From assembly GCA_945831575.1 (NCBI GenBank), contig CAMACX010000008.1, positions 1 through 64,000 on the forward strand: a DNA stretch of 64,000 nt, in the 5' to 3' direction. The position numbers and the translations under genes are program-made. Source of the stretch: an uncultured Mediterranea sp. GTDB lineage: Bacteria; Bacteroidota; Bacteroidia; Bacteroidales; Bacteroidaceae. Position 1 is the first letter of the stretch. Every line of letters starts with the position of its first letter. The notes beneath the pieces are model-generated. The model ran no database searches and was not told where the DNA came from. It saw only the letters and a program-made list of their open reading frames with translations. Below are positions 8,710 through 17,761 of this stretch, in pieces.

Positions 8710-10656
8710 TTATGACTTGTAATTTCTGGTCTGTACCTTGATGGCTTCGTAAACCAGGGGTTCCTTGAGCAGTACGGGAGCCTTCTCGTCGCTGCCTTGG
8801 TACTCCCAGCAAGCTACGTAGAAGTAGTTCTCATCATCGCGCTTGGCTTCGCCCTCTTCGGTCTGATACTCTTCGCGGAAGTGTCCGCCGCAAGACTCGT
8901 TGCGGTTGAGTGCGTCGTAGGCAATCAGCTCACCCATGGTGATGAAGTCCTGCAGACGGATGGCCTTGTCGAGCTCTACGTTCATGCCTTCCTTCGAACC
9001 GGGGATGAAGAGGTTGGTCTCAAACTCCTTGCGGATCTCTTTCAGCTTAGCCAGACCGGTCTTCAAGCCGGCTTCGGTGCGACCCATACCCATGTATTCC
9101 CACATGATGTGACCCAGCTCCTTGTGGATGGAGTCAACTGACTTCTTACCCTTGATGTTCATCAGGTGGTCAATCTTATCCTGGATAGCCTTCTCGGCAG
9201 CGACAAACTCGGGCAGGTCGGTAGAGAAGCGGGGAACGGTAATCTGGTCGGCCAGGTAGTTCTGGATGGTGTAAGGCAGTACGAAATAGCCGTCAGCCAG
9301 ACCCTGCATCAATGCAGATGCACCCAGACGGTTAGCACCGTGGTCAGAGAAGTTGCACTCACCGATGGCGAACAGACCCTTGATAGAGGTCATCAGTTCG
9401 TAATCGACCCAGATACCACCCATGGTGTAGTGGATAGCGGGATAGATCATCATCGGGTTGTCGTAGGGGCTCACGTCGGTAATCTCCTCGTACATGTCAA
9501 ACAGGTTGCCGTAGCGCTGAGCTACCACATCCTTACCCAGACGGTTGATGGCCTCAGAGAAGTCGAGGAACACAGCCAGGCCGGTGTTGTTCACGCCGAA
9601 GCCCTTGTCGCAGCGCTCCTTGGCGGCACGGCTGGCCACGTCACGGGGCACGAGGTTACCGAAGGCCGGATAGCGGCGCTCCAGGTAGTAGTCACGGTCC
9701 TCTTCGGGGATATCCTTACCCTGAAGCGTACCTTCCTGCAGCTTCTTGGCATCTTCCAGCTTCTTGGGCACCCAGATGCGGCCGTCGTTACGCAGCGACT
9801 CTGACATCAGCGTCAGCTTGGACTGCTTGTCGCCGTGTACGGGGATGCAAGTGGGGTGAATCTGTACATAGGCGGGGTTAGCAAACCATGCACCCTTGCG
9901 GTAGCAAGCCATTGCAGCTGAGCAGTTGCAGGCCATGGCGTTGGTAGAGAGGAAGTAGGCGTTACCGTAACCACCCGTAGCGATGACTACGGCATGGGCG
10001 GCGAAGCGCTCCAGCTTACCGGTCACGAGGTTCTTGGCGATGATACCACGGGCACGGCCATCCACGATGACCACATCTTCCATCTCATAGCGCGTATAGA
10101 GCTTCACGGTGCCTGCGGCTACCTGGCAGCTCAGGGCTGAGTAGGCACCGAGCAGCAGCTGCTGACCCGTCTGGCCCTTGGCGTAGAATGTACGCGATAC
10201 CTGGGCTCCACCAAATGAACGGTTAGCCAGTGTACCACCATATTCGCGGGCAAAGGGAACACCCTGAGCCACACATTGGTCGATGATGTTGTTGGAGACC
10301 TCAGCCAGACGATAGACGTTGGCTTCGCGGGCACGGTAGTCACCACCCTTCACCGTGTCGTAGAAGAGGCGATATACCGAGTCACCATCGTTCTGGTAAT
10401 TCTTGGCTGCGTTGATACCACCCTGTGCGGCGATGGAGTGCGCACGACGGGGAGAATCCTGGATGCAGAAGTTGAATACTCTGAAGCCCATCTCGCCCAG
10501 TGAAGCGGCAGCGCTGGCACCGGCCAGACCTGTACCTACCACGATGATGTCCAGACGACGCTTGTTGGCAGGGTTAACCAGTTTTTGGTGAGCTTTATAG
10601 TTGGTCCATTTCTCAGCTACCGGTCCTTCCGGTATTCTTGAATCTATCTTAGTCAT
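8710..10656 (-). CDS. frdA: Fumarate reductase/succinate dehydrogenase flavoprotein subunit
   Basis: Catalytic subunit converting fumarate and succinate. Length is 648 residues. It has an N-terminal FAD dinucleotide motif ([13 protein letters not shown]), the [11 protein letters not shown] segment whose His normally carries covalent FAD, the substrate region around [11 protein letters not shown] and [10 protein letters not shown], and the RDVASRA arginine region. ATG 10656 is chosen over the TTG two codons upstream. Gene order cytochrome b, flavoprotein, iron-sulfur is typical of Bacteroidota and of B-type (single cytochrome subunit) enzymes. Confidence 0.95.
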   Translation of the reverse strand: MTKIDSRIPEGPVAEKWTNYKAHQKLVNPANKRRLDIIVVGTGLAGASAAASLGEMGFRVFNFCIQDSPRRAHSIAAQGGINAAKNYQNDGDSVYRLFYDTVKGGDYRAREANVYRLAEVSNNIIDQCVAQGVPFAREYGGTLANRSFGGAQVSRTFYAKGQTGQQLLLGAYSALSCQVAAGTVKLYTRYEMEDVVIVDGRARGIIAKNLVTGKLERFAAHAVVIATGGYGNAYFLSTNAMACNCSAAMACYRKGAWFANPAYVQIHPTCIPVHGDKQSKLTLMSESLRNDGRIWVPKKLEDAKKLQEGTLQGKDIPEEDRDYYLERRYPAFGNLVPRDVASRAAKERCDKGFGVNNTGLAVFLDFSEAINRLGKDVVAQRYGNLFDMYEEITDVSPYDNPMMIYPAIHYTMGGIWVDYELMTSIKGLFAIGECNFSDHGANRLGASALMQGLADGYFVLPYTIQNYLADQITVPRFSTDLPEFVAAEKAIQDKIDHLMNIKGKKSVDSIHKELGHIMWEYMGMGRTEAGLKTGLAKLKEIRKEFETNLFIPGSKEGMNVELDKAIRLQDFITMGELIAYDALNRNESCGGHFREEYQTEEGEAKRDDENYFYVACWEYQGSDEKAPVLLKEPLVYEAIKVQTRNYKS

Positions 10657-10717
10657 AATCAATGTCTGTTTAAGAAAGTGTTAATTAATCGACTACGTTA
10701 ACTGGTGTGTGGCTGGA

Positions 10718-11425
10718 TCAGCAGCAAGCGCCGCAACCCATCATACCTTTAATACAGAAAATCACAACAACCAGCGCGAAGCCAATCACGATGATGGTTG
10801 AATAGACGTTGGAGACGCATTTCCAGCGTTCAATCCAGGTCTTGTTGTTCCAACCCAAGGTCTGCATAGCGCTCCAGAAGCCGTGGGTCAGGTGGAACCA
10901 GATGGCTGCCAGCCAGATGAGGTAGAGCACCGAGAAGATGGGGCAGCTGAAGGTCTGCTGGATGTGGTGTACGCCATTGGCGGCGAAAGCCAGCGTCAGC
11001 ATGTCAGCATGTCCACCCATGTTGTGTACCAGTTCGGGGAGCTGCATCTTCGACCAGAAGTTGACCAGGTGCAAGCCGAGGCCCACAATCACGATGATGC
11101 CCAGCACCAGCATGTTCTGCGAAGCCCACTCCACGTTTTTAGGTTTCTCCACTACCGCATAGCGCTCGCTGCCGCGAGCCTTGCGGTTCTGCATCGTCAG
11201 CCAGAAGGCGTAGATGATGTGAATCACGAACAGCGCTGCCAGGCCCAATGTGCCTACCAGTGCATACCAGTTTGCTCCCAGGAACTCACAAATCATGTTG
11301 TACCCATTCGCAGAGATGAGTGCCACCAGATTCATCGCCATGTGAAACGTCAGAAACAGGACAAGGGCGATGCCTGTAACGCTCATCACCACTTTCCTTC
11401 CTACAGATGAATTAGTTAACCACAT
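10718..11425 (-). CDS. frdC: Fumarate reductase/succinate dehydrogenase cytochrome b subunit
   Basis: Di-haem membrane anchor of the B-type quinone oxidoreductase complex, passing electrons from menaquinol. The 235 residues contain five hydrophobic segments with membrane histidines in FLTFHMAMN, FVIHIIYAF, GLHLVNFW, GVHHIQQ and FHLTHGFW, as expected for two haem b groups and quinone sites. The C-terminus ends in an unusual Cys-rich MGCGACC. It is the first gene of the operon and has its own promoter. Confidence 0.93.
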   Translation of the reverse strand: MWLTNSSVGRKVVMSVTGIALVLFLTFHMAMNLVALISANGYNMICEFLGANWYALVGTLGLAALFVIHIIYAFWLTMQNRKARGSERYAVVEKPKNVEWASQNMLVLGIIVIVGLGLHLVNFWSKMQLPELVHNMGGHADMLTLAFAANGVHHIQQTFSCPIFSVLYLIWLAAIWFHLTHGFWSAMQTLGWNNKTWIERWKCVSNVYSTIIVIGFALVVVIFCIKGMMGCGACC

Positions 11426-11495
11426 AAATGATTGAATTTAAGTTATTTAATAGTTAGAAAATTAGTTCATTGCTTGTTAAATGCTTAATTCCTTG

Positions 11496-11527
11496 CAAAA
11501 ATAGGTGAAATCGTTTGATAAAACAAG
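11496..11527 (-). promoter_or_regulatory. Promoter of the frdCAB operon
   Basis: On the minus strand TATTTTTG (complement of 11496-11503) with CTTG (complement of 11524-11527), spacer 20 bp. It predicts a leader of about 65 nt before the frdC start. Confidence 0.65.
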
Positions 11528-11582
11528 TAATTACGGAAAATAATTCCATCATTTGCTTCAGCCGGGAGCTGCCAGGCCAGGG

Positions 11583-12503
11583 TCAGGCCTCTTCATCGCT
11601 CTCGTCGTTGCTCTGTCGGTTGCCCTCCCTGTCGCGGCAGATGATCTCGATGGTCTCGCCGGCAGCTGCCCGCTTGCGCAGGTTGCGCGGGGTATCGCCA
11701 AACGAGTCCTTGCAGAAGTGGGAGAAGTGGGGGAGCTTGTCAAAGCCGTAGCGCTGGCTGATGATACCGATGCGGTCGTCGGTATTCAGCAGGTCATTGA
11801 GGATGCTCTCGCGCCGCTTGTTGAGTATCCACACATAGACAGGCATGCCGTAGAGGTTTCTGAACAGGCGACGGAAGGTGCTGGTCTTATATCCACCCAG
11901 ATGGGCAAACTCCTCGGTCGTGCGTACCTTGGCAAAGTTCTGCATCACAAAGTACTGGAAGCTTTCGGTGTAGCTGATGATGGGGTAGAAGAAGTTGCTG
12001 ATGAGGTGCGGTGGATAATAGTTGCTCATCACGTAGATGAGTTCCTTGCACTTCATCTCCAGATAGACGTGGCAGGGGGGTGTGGGGTCGGCCAGGTACT
12101 CGGCCAGGTCGCTGATGAGCAGTTGCAGCTTCCGGTTGAACGGTAGCGGTGTATAGGTAATGGGAGCGGCGGAGAAGTCAATGGCATCGCGGAAGTTTTG
12201 CTGGCAGAAGGAGGGGATGTCATTGAATCGTAGCTCGATGCAATCCACGTCGCTGATGGCCAGCAACTCTACCTTCGAGCCGATGGCTTGCAGCACGGCT
12301 TGCTCCGGATGGAGTATCGTGCCGGGGTACTCTTCGCTGTTGATGAGCATGTTGCCTTGCAGGATAAAGAGCATAAGGTTGCTGCTCTGTTTCTCAGCTG
12401 GGAAATGAGTGCGCTGCGGGTAGTGGCGCAGCTGGATTGTGTCACTCTGACAAGGCTGAGGGCATTGACTGCAGTCGGTTGCTCTTTTGGTGCATGTATT
12501 CAT
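11583..12503 (-). CDS. AraC-family transcriptional regulator with N-terminal Cys cluster
   Basis: A 306-residue regulator. The last third is an AraC/XylS double helix-turn-helix: FAHLGGYKTSTFRRLFRNLYGMP, then IGIISQRYGFDKLPHFSHFCKDSFGDTPRNLR. The N-terminal part is a poorly conserved sensor domain. The first 18 residues hold four cysteines (Cys4, 11, 14, 18 in a CxxC-type spacing), which could bind metal or sense redox; this is inference. It reads toward frdC's promoter region in the same direction as frdCAB, ending about 160 bp upstream of frdC. Its target is not shown by the sequence. The tail is acidic and Asn/Glu rich. Confidence 0.85.
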   Translation of the reverse strand: MNTCTKRATDCSQCPQPCQSDTIQLRHYPQRTHFPAEKQSSNLMLFILQGNMLINSEEYPGTILHPEQAVLQAIGSKVELLAISDVDCIELRFNDIPSFCQQNFRDAIDFSAAPITYTPLPFNRKLQLLISDLAEYLADPTPPCHVYLEMKCKELIYVMSNYYPPHLISNFFYPIISYTESFQYFVMQNFAKVRTTEEFAHLGGYKTSTFRRLFRNLYGMPVYVWILNKRRESILNDLLNTDDRIGIISQRYGFDKLPHFSHFCKDSFGDTPRNLRKRAAAGETIEIICRDREGNRQSNDESDEEA

Positions 12504-12540
12504 AAGTCGCTTCGGCTTCTGTTTTTTGTGATTTCATGGG

Positions 12541-12548
12541 CAAAGATA
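12541..12548 (-). promoter_or_regulatory. -7 box of the AraC-family gene
   Basis: The complement reads TATCTTTG, an exact TAnnTTTG match 38 bp upstream of the start codon. No clear TTTG lies at the usual distance. Confidence 0.45.
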
Positions 12549-12623
12549 AATAAAGTTTATGAAATTATGCGCTCATATCCTGCTTTTTTGAGCTAAATGG
12601 GGCGCTTTTTCGTTCTTCTTGCT

Positions 12624-12631
12624 TAACTTTG
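12624..12631 (+). promoter_or_regulatory. -7 box of the PAP2 phosphatase gene
   Basis: TAACTTTG matches the -7 consensus; the T-rich stretch at 12605-12610 is the only -33 candidate. The start codon at 12664 is 32 bp downstream. Confidence 0.45.
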
Positions 12632-12663
12632 TCCCGATTTTAGGTTTATTTACATGGAATATC

Positions 12664-13287
12664 ATGATGAAAAGTAATGCAAGGATGCTGTCTGTCGGAC
12701 TTCTGCTGATGACTTTGCTGCTGGGGGCAACTCCCGCGATGGCTCAGAACTGGGAAATCAATACTGTACACCGTATCAACAGCTGGGACCATGGGTTCGT
12801 CAGACAATATAATAAGGTAATATCGCGCACGGAGCCTTATGTGGCTGTGGGGGTACCCGTGGCCATGGCAGTGGCTTCGTGGATCAACCACGACAAGGCG
12901 CTCTTCAAGGATGCGGTGTATGTGGGTACGACTGTGGCGGGTACCTTTGTGCTGACTTACGGCATGAAGTACCTCTTCGACCGGGAGCGTCCTTACGAGC
13001 GCTATCCCGACCGCGTCCATCCCTTCAGTACGGAGAGCAGTCCTTCCTTCCCCTCGGGCCATACGGCCACTGCCTTTGCCCTGGCCACCTCGCTCAGCAT
13101 CAAGTACCCTAAGTGGTACGTGATTGCTCCGTCGGCAGTGTGGGCCACCTCGGTGGGCATTTCGCGCATGAATGAAGGGGTACACTATCCCACTGACGTG
13201 CTGACCGGGGCGGTCATTGGCGCAGGGTGTGCCGTGCTCAACGTCTATGTCAACCGTTGGCTCAACAAGTGGTTGCTGGGTGACTGA
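12664..13287 (+). CDS. PAP2-family membrane-associated phosphatase
   Basis: A 207-residue member of the type 2 phosphatidic acid phosphatase superfamily, which dephosphorylates lipid phosphates such as undecaprenyl diphosphate or lipid A. The three signature motifs are present: KYLFDRERP, PSFPSGHTA and SRMNEGVHYPTD. The N-terminus is a signal peptide (cleavage near AMAQ) rather than only a membrane anchor. The start at 12664 follows a -7 box. Its stop is 3 bp from the end of the convergent UPF0145 gene, with no terminator visible between them. Confidence 0.88.
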   Translation: MMKSNARMLSVGLLLMTLLLGATPAMAQNWEINTVHRINSWDHGFVRQYNKVISRTEPYVAVGVPVAMAVASWINHDKALFKDAVYVGTTVAGTFVLTYGMKYLFDRERPYERYPDRVHPFSTESSPSFPSGHTATAFALATSLSIKYPKWYVIAPSAVWATSVGISRMNEGVHYPTDVLTGAVIGAGCAVLNVYVNRWLNKWLLGD

Positions 13288-13290
13288 CAC

Positions 13291-13611
13291 TTATTCCACG
13301 CTGACGGCTGTGCCAGCGGCGGTCACCATGAGCATGGAACCGCTTTCGCCTACGGTCTCATAGTCGAGGTCCACACCGATGACGGCATTGGCTCCGAGGG
13401 CAGCTGCCTGCTCCTGCATCTCGCGCAGAGCGGTATCTTTGGCTTCGCGCAGCACCTCCTCATAAGAGCCGCTACGGCCTCCCACGATGTCGCGGATGCT
13501 GGCAAAGAAGTCACGAAACAGGTTGGCACCGATGATGGTCTCGCCCGATACGATGCCGTAATAGCGGGTGATGCGTCGTCCCTCAATCGAGGGTGTGGTA
13601 GTTACTAACAT
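13291..13611 (-). CDS. UPF0145 (YbjQ-like) heavy-metal-binding domain protein
   Basis: A 106-residue protein matching the YbjQ/UPF0145 family over its whole length: [10 protein letters not shown] at the start, [39 protein letters not shown] and a beta-rich end. The family forms a pentameric dodecin-like fold and has been called heavy-metal-binding, but its function is not known. ATG 13611 matches the family's usual N-terminus. Confidence 0.87.
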   Translation of the reverse strand: MLVTTTPSIEGRRITRYYGIVSGETIIGANLFRDFFASIRDIVGGRSGSYEEVLREAKDTALREMQEQAAALGANAVIGVDLDYETVGESGSMLMVTAAGTAVSVE

Positions 13612-13642
13612 ATTGATTCTACTTATAGTTTTTTTAGTTGAC

Positions 13643-13725
13643 GAGTTGACAAGTAAACGAGTTGACAAGTTAATAGTCCCCTTGTTCCCCTGTCCCCTTG
13701 TTCCCTTGTCCCCTTGTTTACTTAG
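13643..13725. repeat. 16-bp tandem arrays with partial inverted pairing
   Basis: Two units GAGTTGACAAGTAAAC and GAGTTGACAAGTTAAT (13643-13674) are followed by three units beginning CCCCTTGTT (13678-13725), each 16 bp. AAGTAAAC at 13651-13658 is complementary to GTTTACTT at 13716-13723, so the two halves can pair. The gap lies between the UPF0145 and GH3 genes, both on the minus strand. Confidence 0.7.
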
Positions 13726-13726
13726 C

Positions 13727-15238
13727 TTAATTCAATCGCAGCATCTCTTCGATGTACTCACGGGTGTTGCTCAGGCGGGGTATCTTGTGCTGTCCGCCTA
13801 GCTTGCCCTTCTGGTCGAGCCAGTCGTGGAAGAGGCCTTGCCGGGCCACGATAATCTCCAGGGGTTGCAGGGCGAGGTTGTTCTGGCGCTTGGCCTCGTA
13901 GTCGCTGTTGACCTCCTTGAGCGTATCGTCGAGGATGCGGGCAAACTCCTGCAAGTCGTTGGGCTCACGGCTGAATTCGATGAGCCATTGGTGGCGGCAC
14001 TTGGCGTTGGCATCCATGAAGACCGGGGCAGCGCTGTAGTCCGTAATCTGCGCCCCCGTGGCGGCACAGGCACGGGCCAGACCCTTCTCGGCATTATCCA
14101 CGATGAGCTCTTCACCAAAGGCGTTGATGAAGTGCTTGGTACGTCCGGTGATGATGAATTTGTAGGGGTTGCGTGAGGTGAACTTCACCGTGTCGCCTAT
14201 CATGTAGCGCCACAATCCGGCACTTGTGCTGATGATGAGGGCATAGTTCTTGCCTGTCTCCACGCCCCACAGGGGTACCACGTGCGGATGCTCGCTGCCC
14301 AGCTCCTCCAGGGGCATGAACTCAAAGAAGACCCCATAATCAATCATCAGCATCATCGAGGTGTCGAGCGGGTCATTCTGCGTGCCGAAGTAGCCTTCGC
14401 TGGCGTTGTAGGTCTCCACGTAGTGCATCTTGGGGGAGCGGATGACCTGCTTGTACTGCTCGCGGTAGGGGGTAAAGGCCACGCCGCCGTGGAAGAACAC
14501 CTCCAGGTTGGGCCATACCTCTTCGAGTGACTGCTTGCCCGTCTTCTCCAGGATATGCTTGATGAGCACCAGCATCCACGAGGGCACACCACTCAGGTTG
14601 CTCACGTTGGCACCGATGGCTTCGCGGGCTATCTGCTCCATCTTGGGCTCGAAGTGCTCCATCAGGGCTGTCTGCTTGGACGGCACGCGGATGTAGTTGA
14701 CCAGCGTAGGGAGGTTCTCGATGAGGATGGCACTCAGGTCACCCACGAGGCTGTGGGGCGTATTGAGGTTGGGCGCATGGCTGCCTCCCAGGATAAGCCC
14801 TTTGCCGCTGAAGAAGCGACTCTTGGGGTTCTGGGCCAGATAGACAGCTACGGCATCACGCCCGCCCTGGTAGTGAGTGTCCTTGAGCGACTCGCGGCTT
14901 ACGGGCAGAAATTTGCTCTTGTCGTTGGTCGTGCCGCTTGACTTGGCAAACCATTGTATCTTTGAGGGCCACAGCAGGTTCTGCTCGCCCCGTCGCATCC
15001 GCTCCACGTAGCCCTTCACCTCCTCGTAGGTCTGTATGGGCATGGCGCGGCTGAAGTCGTCGTAACTCTTTATCGAGGCAAAGCCGTGCAGCTTGCCCCA
15101 TTCGGTATCTTGGGCCATGCTGACCAGGCGATGCATCACCTGCATCTGTAGCGTTTCGGCCTCGGTAGCATAGCGCTCTATCGCCCTCATTCTCGGGGTA
15201 AAATAGAGGTTATTCAGTATTGATGTGATGTTAATCAT
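13727..15238 (-). CDS. GH3 auxin-responsive-promoter family acyl-adenylating enzyme
   Basis: A 503-residue protein of the plant GH3 superfamily, ATP-dependent acyl-acid amido synthetases of the ANL (firefly-luciferase-like) fold. Visible family blocks include [17 protein letters not shown] (the nucleotide-binding loop), [11 protein letters not shown] and [14 protein letters not shown]. Bacterial members are widespread in Bacteroidota but their substrates are not known. ATG 15238 fits the family N-terminus, and a TAATTTTG -7 box (complement of 15263-15270) precedes it. It probably joins a carboxylic acid to an amine. Confidence 0.88.
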   Translation of the reverse strand: MINITSILNNLYFTPRMRAIERYATEAETLQMQVMHRLVSMAQDTEWGKLHGFASIKSYDDFSRAMPIQTYEEVKGYVERMRRGEQNLLWPSKIQWFAKSSGTTNDKSKFLPVSRESLKDTHYQGGRDAVAVYLAQNPKSRFFSGKGLILGGSHAPNLNTPHSLVGDLSAILIENLPTLVNYIRVPSKQTALMEHFEPKMEQIAREAIGANVSNLSGVPSWMLVLIKHILEKTGKQSLEEVWPNLEVFFHGGVAFTPYREQYKQVIRSPKMHYVETYNASEGYFGTQNDPLDTSMMLMIDYGVFFEFMPLEELGSEHPHVVPLWGVETGKNYALIISTSAGLWRYMIGDTVKFTSRNPYKFIITGRTKHFINAFGEELIVDNAEKGLARACAATGAQITDYSAAPVFMDANAKCRHQWLIEFSREPNDLQEFARILDDTLKEVNSDYEAKRQNNLALQPLEIIVARQGLFHDWLDQKGKLGGQHKIPRLSNTREYIEEMLRLN

Positions 15239-15371
15239 CCTTCTCTCCAAAAATTTTTGGTACAAAATTAATCTTATTTTCGTTGATATGCATGATTTTC
15301 CTCTTTTTTTTCTACCTTTACGCCTGCTTTAAGCCTAAAAGGACTGAAAATGTAATAAAAATAACATCATT

Positions 15372-16388
15372 ATGAGGATAGGAATACTGACTTCGGGCGG
15401 TGACTGCCCGGGTATCAACGCTACGATCCGTGGCGTGAGCAAGACGGCCATCAATCATTATGGCATGGAGGTGGTGGGCATACACAGCGGTTTTCAGGGA
15501 CTGCTTACCAAGGATGTGGAGGTGCTGACGGAGAAGTCGCTCTCTGGGTTGCTCAATCTGGGAGGGACCATGCTGGGTACTTCGCGTGAGAAGCCCTTCA
15601 AGAGGGGGGGCATCATGGGCGACGTCGATAAGCCCTCGCTCATCCTGCAGAATATCCGTGACCTTGGGTTGGATTGCATCGTGACCATCGGCGGCAATGG
15701 CACGCAGAAGACGGCGGCCAAGCTGGCTGGTATCGGCGTGAATGTGGTCTCCGTGCCCAAGACGATTGATAATGACATCTGGGGAACGGACTTCTCGTTT
15801 GGCTTCGACTCGGCGGTGACGATTGCCACCGATGCCATTGACCGGCTTCACTCTACGGCCAGTTCGCACAAGCGCGTGATGGTCATCGAGGTGATGGGCC
15901 ACAAGGCGGGTTGGATTGCGCTCTACTCGGGCATGGCCGGTGGAGGTGATGTAATCCTGCTGCCTGAGATACCTTATAATATACACACCATCGGTGAGAC
16001 TATCCTGGCCCGCCTCAAGAAGGGGAAGCCCTACAGCATCGTGGTGGTGGCCGAAGGCATACAGACGGGTACGGAGGGTAAGAAGCGTGCTGCTGAATAT
16101 ATTGCCCAGGAGATAGAGTACGAGACCGGCATTGAGACGCGTGAGACCGTGTTGGGCTATATCCAGCGAGGTGGTTCGCCCACGCCTTTCGACCGCAACC
16201 TCTCGACGCGCATGGGTGGTCATGCCACGGAGCTGATTGCCCAGGGACAGTTTAGTCGCATGGTGGCTCTGCAGGGTAGTGACATCGCTTCGGTGCCCCT
16301 CACCGATGTGGCGGGCAAGCTGAAACTGGTTACTGAGGACCATGACCTGGTGGTACAGGGCCGACGCATGGGTATCTGCTTTGGATGA
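15372..16388 (+). CDS. pfkA: 6-phosphofructokinase with mixed ATP/PPi signature residues
   Basis: Phosphorylates fructose 6-phosphate, the committed glycolytic step. The 338 residues show the PFKA fold: TSGGDCPGINA at the start, TSREKP, TIGGNGT, VPKTIDND with the catalytic Asp133, and VLGYIQRGGSPTPFDR. Two positions that set donor choice are mixed: Gly110 (E. coli Gly104, ATP type) and Lys130 (E. coli Gly124; Lys is PPi type). Asn109 replaces the usual Asp103 that helps bind Mg-nucleotide. Donor is therefore uncertain. It is transcribed away from the GH3 gene and is followed 30 bp later by the YjbR gene. Confidence 0.92.
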   Translation: MRIGILTSGGDCPGINATIRGVSKTAINHYGMEVVGIHSGFQGLLTKDVEVLTEKSLSGLLNLGGTMLGTSREKPFKRGGIMGDVDKPSLILQNIRDLGLDCIVTIGGNGTQKTAAKLAGIGVNVVSVPKTIDNDIWGTDFSFGFDSAVTIATDAIDRLHSTASSHKRVMVIEVMGHKAGWIALYSGMAGGGDVILLPEIPYNIHTIGETILARLKKGKPYSIVVVAEGIQTGTEGKKRAAEYIAQEIEYETGIETRETVLGYIQRGGSPTPFDRNLSTRMGGHATELIAQGQFSRMVALQGSDIASVPLTDVAGKLKLVTEDHDLVVQGRRMGICFG

Positions 16389-16418
16389 CAGTGGTGAGTA
16401 TGAAGTCGGATACGAAGT

Positions 16419-16787
16419 ATGAATGTTGAATCTATACGTGAATATTGCCTCGCTCTCCCTATGGTGAGCGAGGATTTTCCTTTTGATGAGACCACGCTGG
16501 TCTTCCGGGTACAGGGGAAGATATTTGCCATGATTGACCTGGAAGATACCACTTGGTTTGTGCTGAAGTGTGACCCCGACTATGCGCTGGAGCTGCGCGA
16601 CAGGTATGCGGAGATAGCTGGCGCTTGGCACATGAACAAGCGCCACTGGAATCAGGTCAATCTCTTTGGCTCGCTGAGTGACAGCCTGATAGAGTCACTT
16701 ATACGCCATAGCTATGCCCTGGTGGTAAGCAAACTGCCTAAACGCATCAAGCAGGAATATCCCTGTCTGCTGACGGTCAGTGGATGA
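16419..16787 (+). CDS. MmcQ/YjbR family protein
   Basis: A 122-residue YjbR/CyaY-fold protein: MNVESIREYCLALPMVSEDF at the start, FRVQGKIFAMIDL, and HMNKRHWNQVNL, which are family hallmarks. The family is called DNA-binding from its fold, but its function is unproven. It lies 30 bp after pfkA and probably shares its transcript. Its stop is 10 bp from the convergent rnc stop. Confidence 0.85.
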   Translation: MNVESIREYCLALPMVSEDFPFDETTLVFRVQGKIFAMIDLEDTTWFVLKCDPDYALELRDRYAEIAGAWHMNKRHWNQVNLFGSLSDSLIESLIRHSYALVVSKLPKRIKQEYPCLLTVSG

Positions 16788-16797
16788 GGCGGTCAGT

Positions 16798-17736
16798 CTA
16801 TTCGTTCGCGATTCGCTCGTCAGCCACAAAGGCTTCTTCGCTGGCAACTGACGATGTGCATGTTATGGCAATGTTCGTCTCTGCCTCTTCCACTTGATGT
16901 TCAGCTTCTTCCGCATGACGCTCGGCTTCGGCTGCTTGGCGGTCGGCTTCGGCTTGCTGGCTGCGGTTGCGCTCACGGGCTATCTCAATCTGCTCGCGGA
17001 AGGTCTCATCGTTGCGGATGACCTTCAGTGCCATCTGAGCCGCTTTCTGCTGGCTCTCCTTCTTGCTGTAGCCCCTTCCGTTGCCGGCAGGGATGCCTTC
17101 GATGTGGACTTCGGTGCTGAATGTGGGGCTGTGGTCCTTGTCCATCACCTGGTCAATCAGCTCAAAGCTCACTTGCATCTTGTTCTTCTGGCACCACTCG
17201 ATGAGGCGCGACTTGAAGTTCATCTCCTTGCGCGACATCTTATCGAGGTCGATGTATTGCTTTAGAATCTTCTCCTCCATGAACTGCATGCAGCAGTCAT
17301 AGCCCCGGTCCAGATAGATGGCCCCGATGAAGGCTTCAAAGGCATTGCCATAGAGGTAGCTGTTGTGCGACTGCGAGCGGCTGCTCGTCTTCACCAGTTT
17401 GTCAAGACCAATCTCTACGGCCAGCTTGTTGAGCGTCTCGCGTTGTACGATTTTCGAGCGGGTGTTGGTGAGGAATCCCTCGCGCCTGCCCTCGAAGTGG
17501 CGATAGACGATGTCGCCCACCACGGCGTCCAGTATGGCATCACCCAGAAACTCCAGACGCTCGTTGTTGAGCAGTCGTCCCTGGTCGGAGCGTACGGCGG
17601 TCGATTTGTGGAGCAGGGCCTGCTCGTAGTACTTCAGTTGGCGTGGGTAGAATCCCAGGATGCGGTAGAAACAAAGATAAGACTCCCTCTCCTTGCAGAA
17701 AAGAAGTCTTATCCGATGTATGAGGTTGCTCAGCAC
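16798..17736 (-). CDS. rnc: Ribonuclease III with extended C-terminal tail
   Basis: Endonuclease that cuts double-stranded RNA in rRNA and mRNA processing. The signature NERLEFLGDAILD is present, with the second catalytic acidic site in GNAFEAFIGAIYLDRG, then a dsRNA-binding domain ending with GYSKKESQQKAAQMAL. At 312 residues it is longer than the usual 220-250: an N-terminal 25-residue extension and about 65 C-terminal residues that are Glu/Ala/Arg/Gln-rich (EAERHAEEAEHQVEEAE) and probably helical. It follows fabF by 25 bp in the acpP-fabF-rnc operon. Confidence 0.94.
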   Translation of the reverse strand: MLSNLIHRIRLLFCKERESYLCFYRILGFYPRQLKYYEQALLHKSTAVRSDQGRLLNNERLEFLGDAILDAVVGDIVYRHFEGRREGFLTNTRSKIVQRETLNKLAVEIGLDKLVKTSSRSQSHNSYLYGNAFEAFIGAIYLDRGYDCCMQFMEEKILKQYIDLDKMSRKEMNFKSRLIEWCQKNKMQVSFELIDQVMDKDHSPTFSTEVHIEGIPAGNGRGYSKKESQQKAAQMALKVIRNDETFREQIEIARERNRSQQAEADRQAAEAERHAEEAEHQVEEAETNIAITCTSSVASEEAFVADERIANE

Positions 17737-17761
17737 AATCTTAACGTGGCGTTAGTGGTGA

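Noticed and set aside
13643..13725. CRISPR array
   Set aside because: The units are 16 bp with no unique spacers between them and no cas genes are near. The 7-bp and 11-bp arrays fail for the same reason.
15318..16646. A 442-codon open frame on the minus strand
   Set aside because: It is antisense to pfkA and the YjbR gene, which have clear family motifs. No domain is seen in the antisense product.
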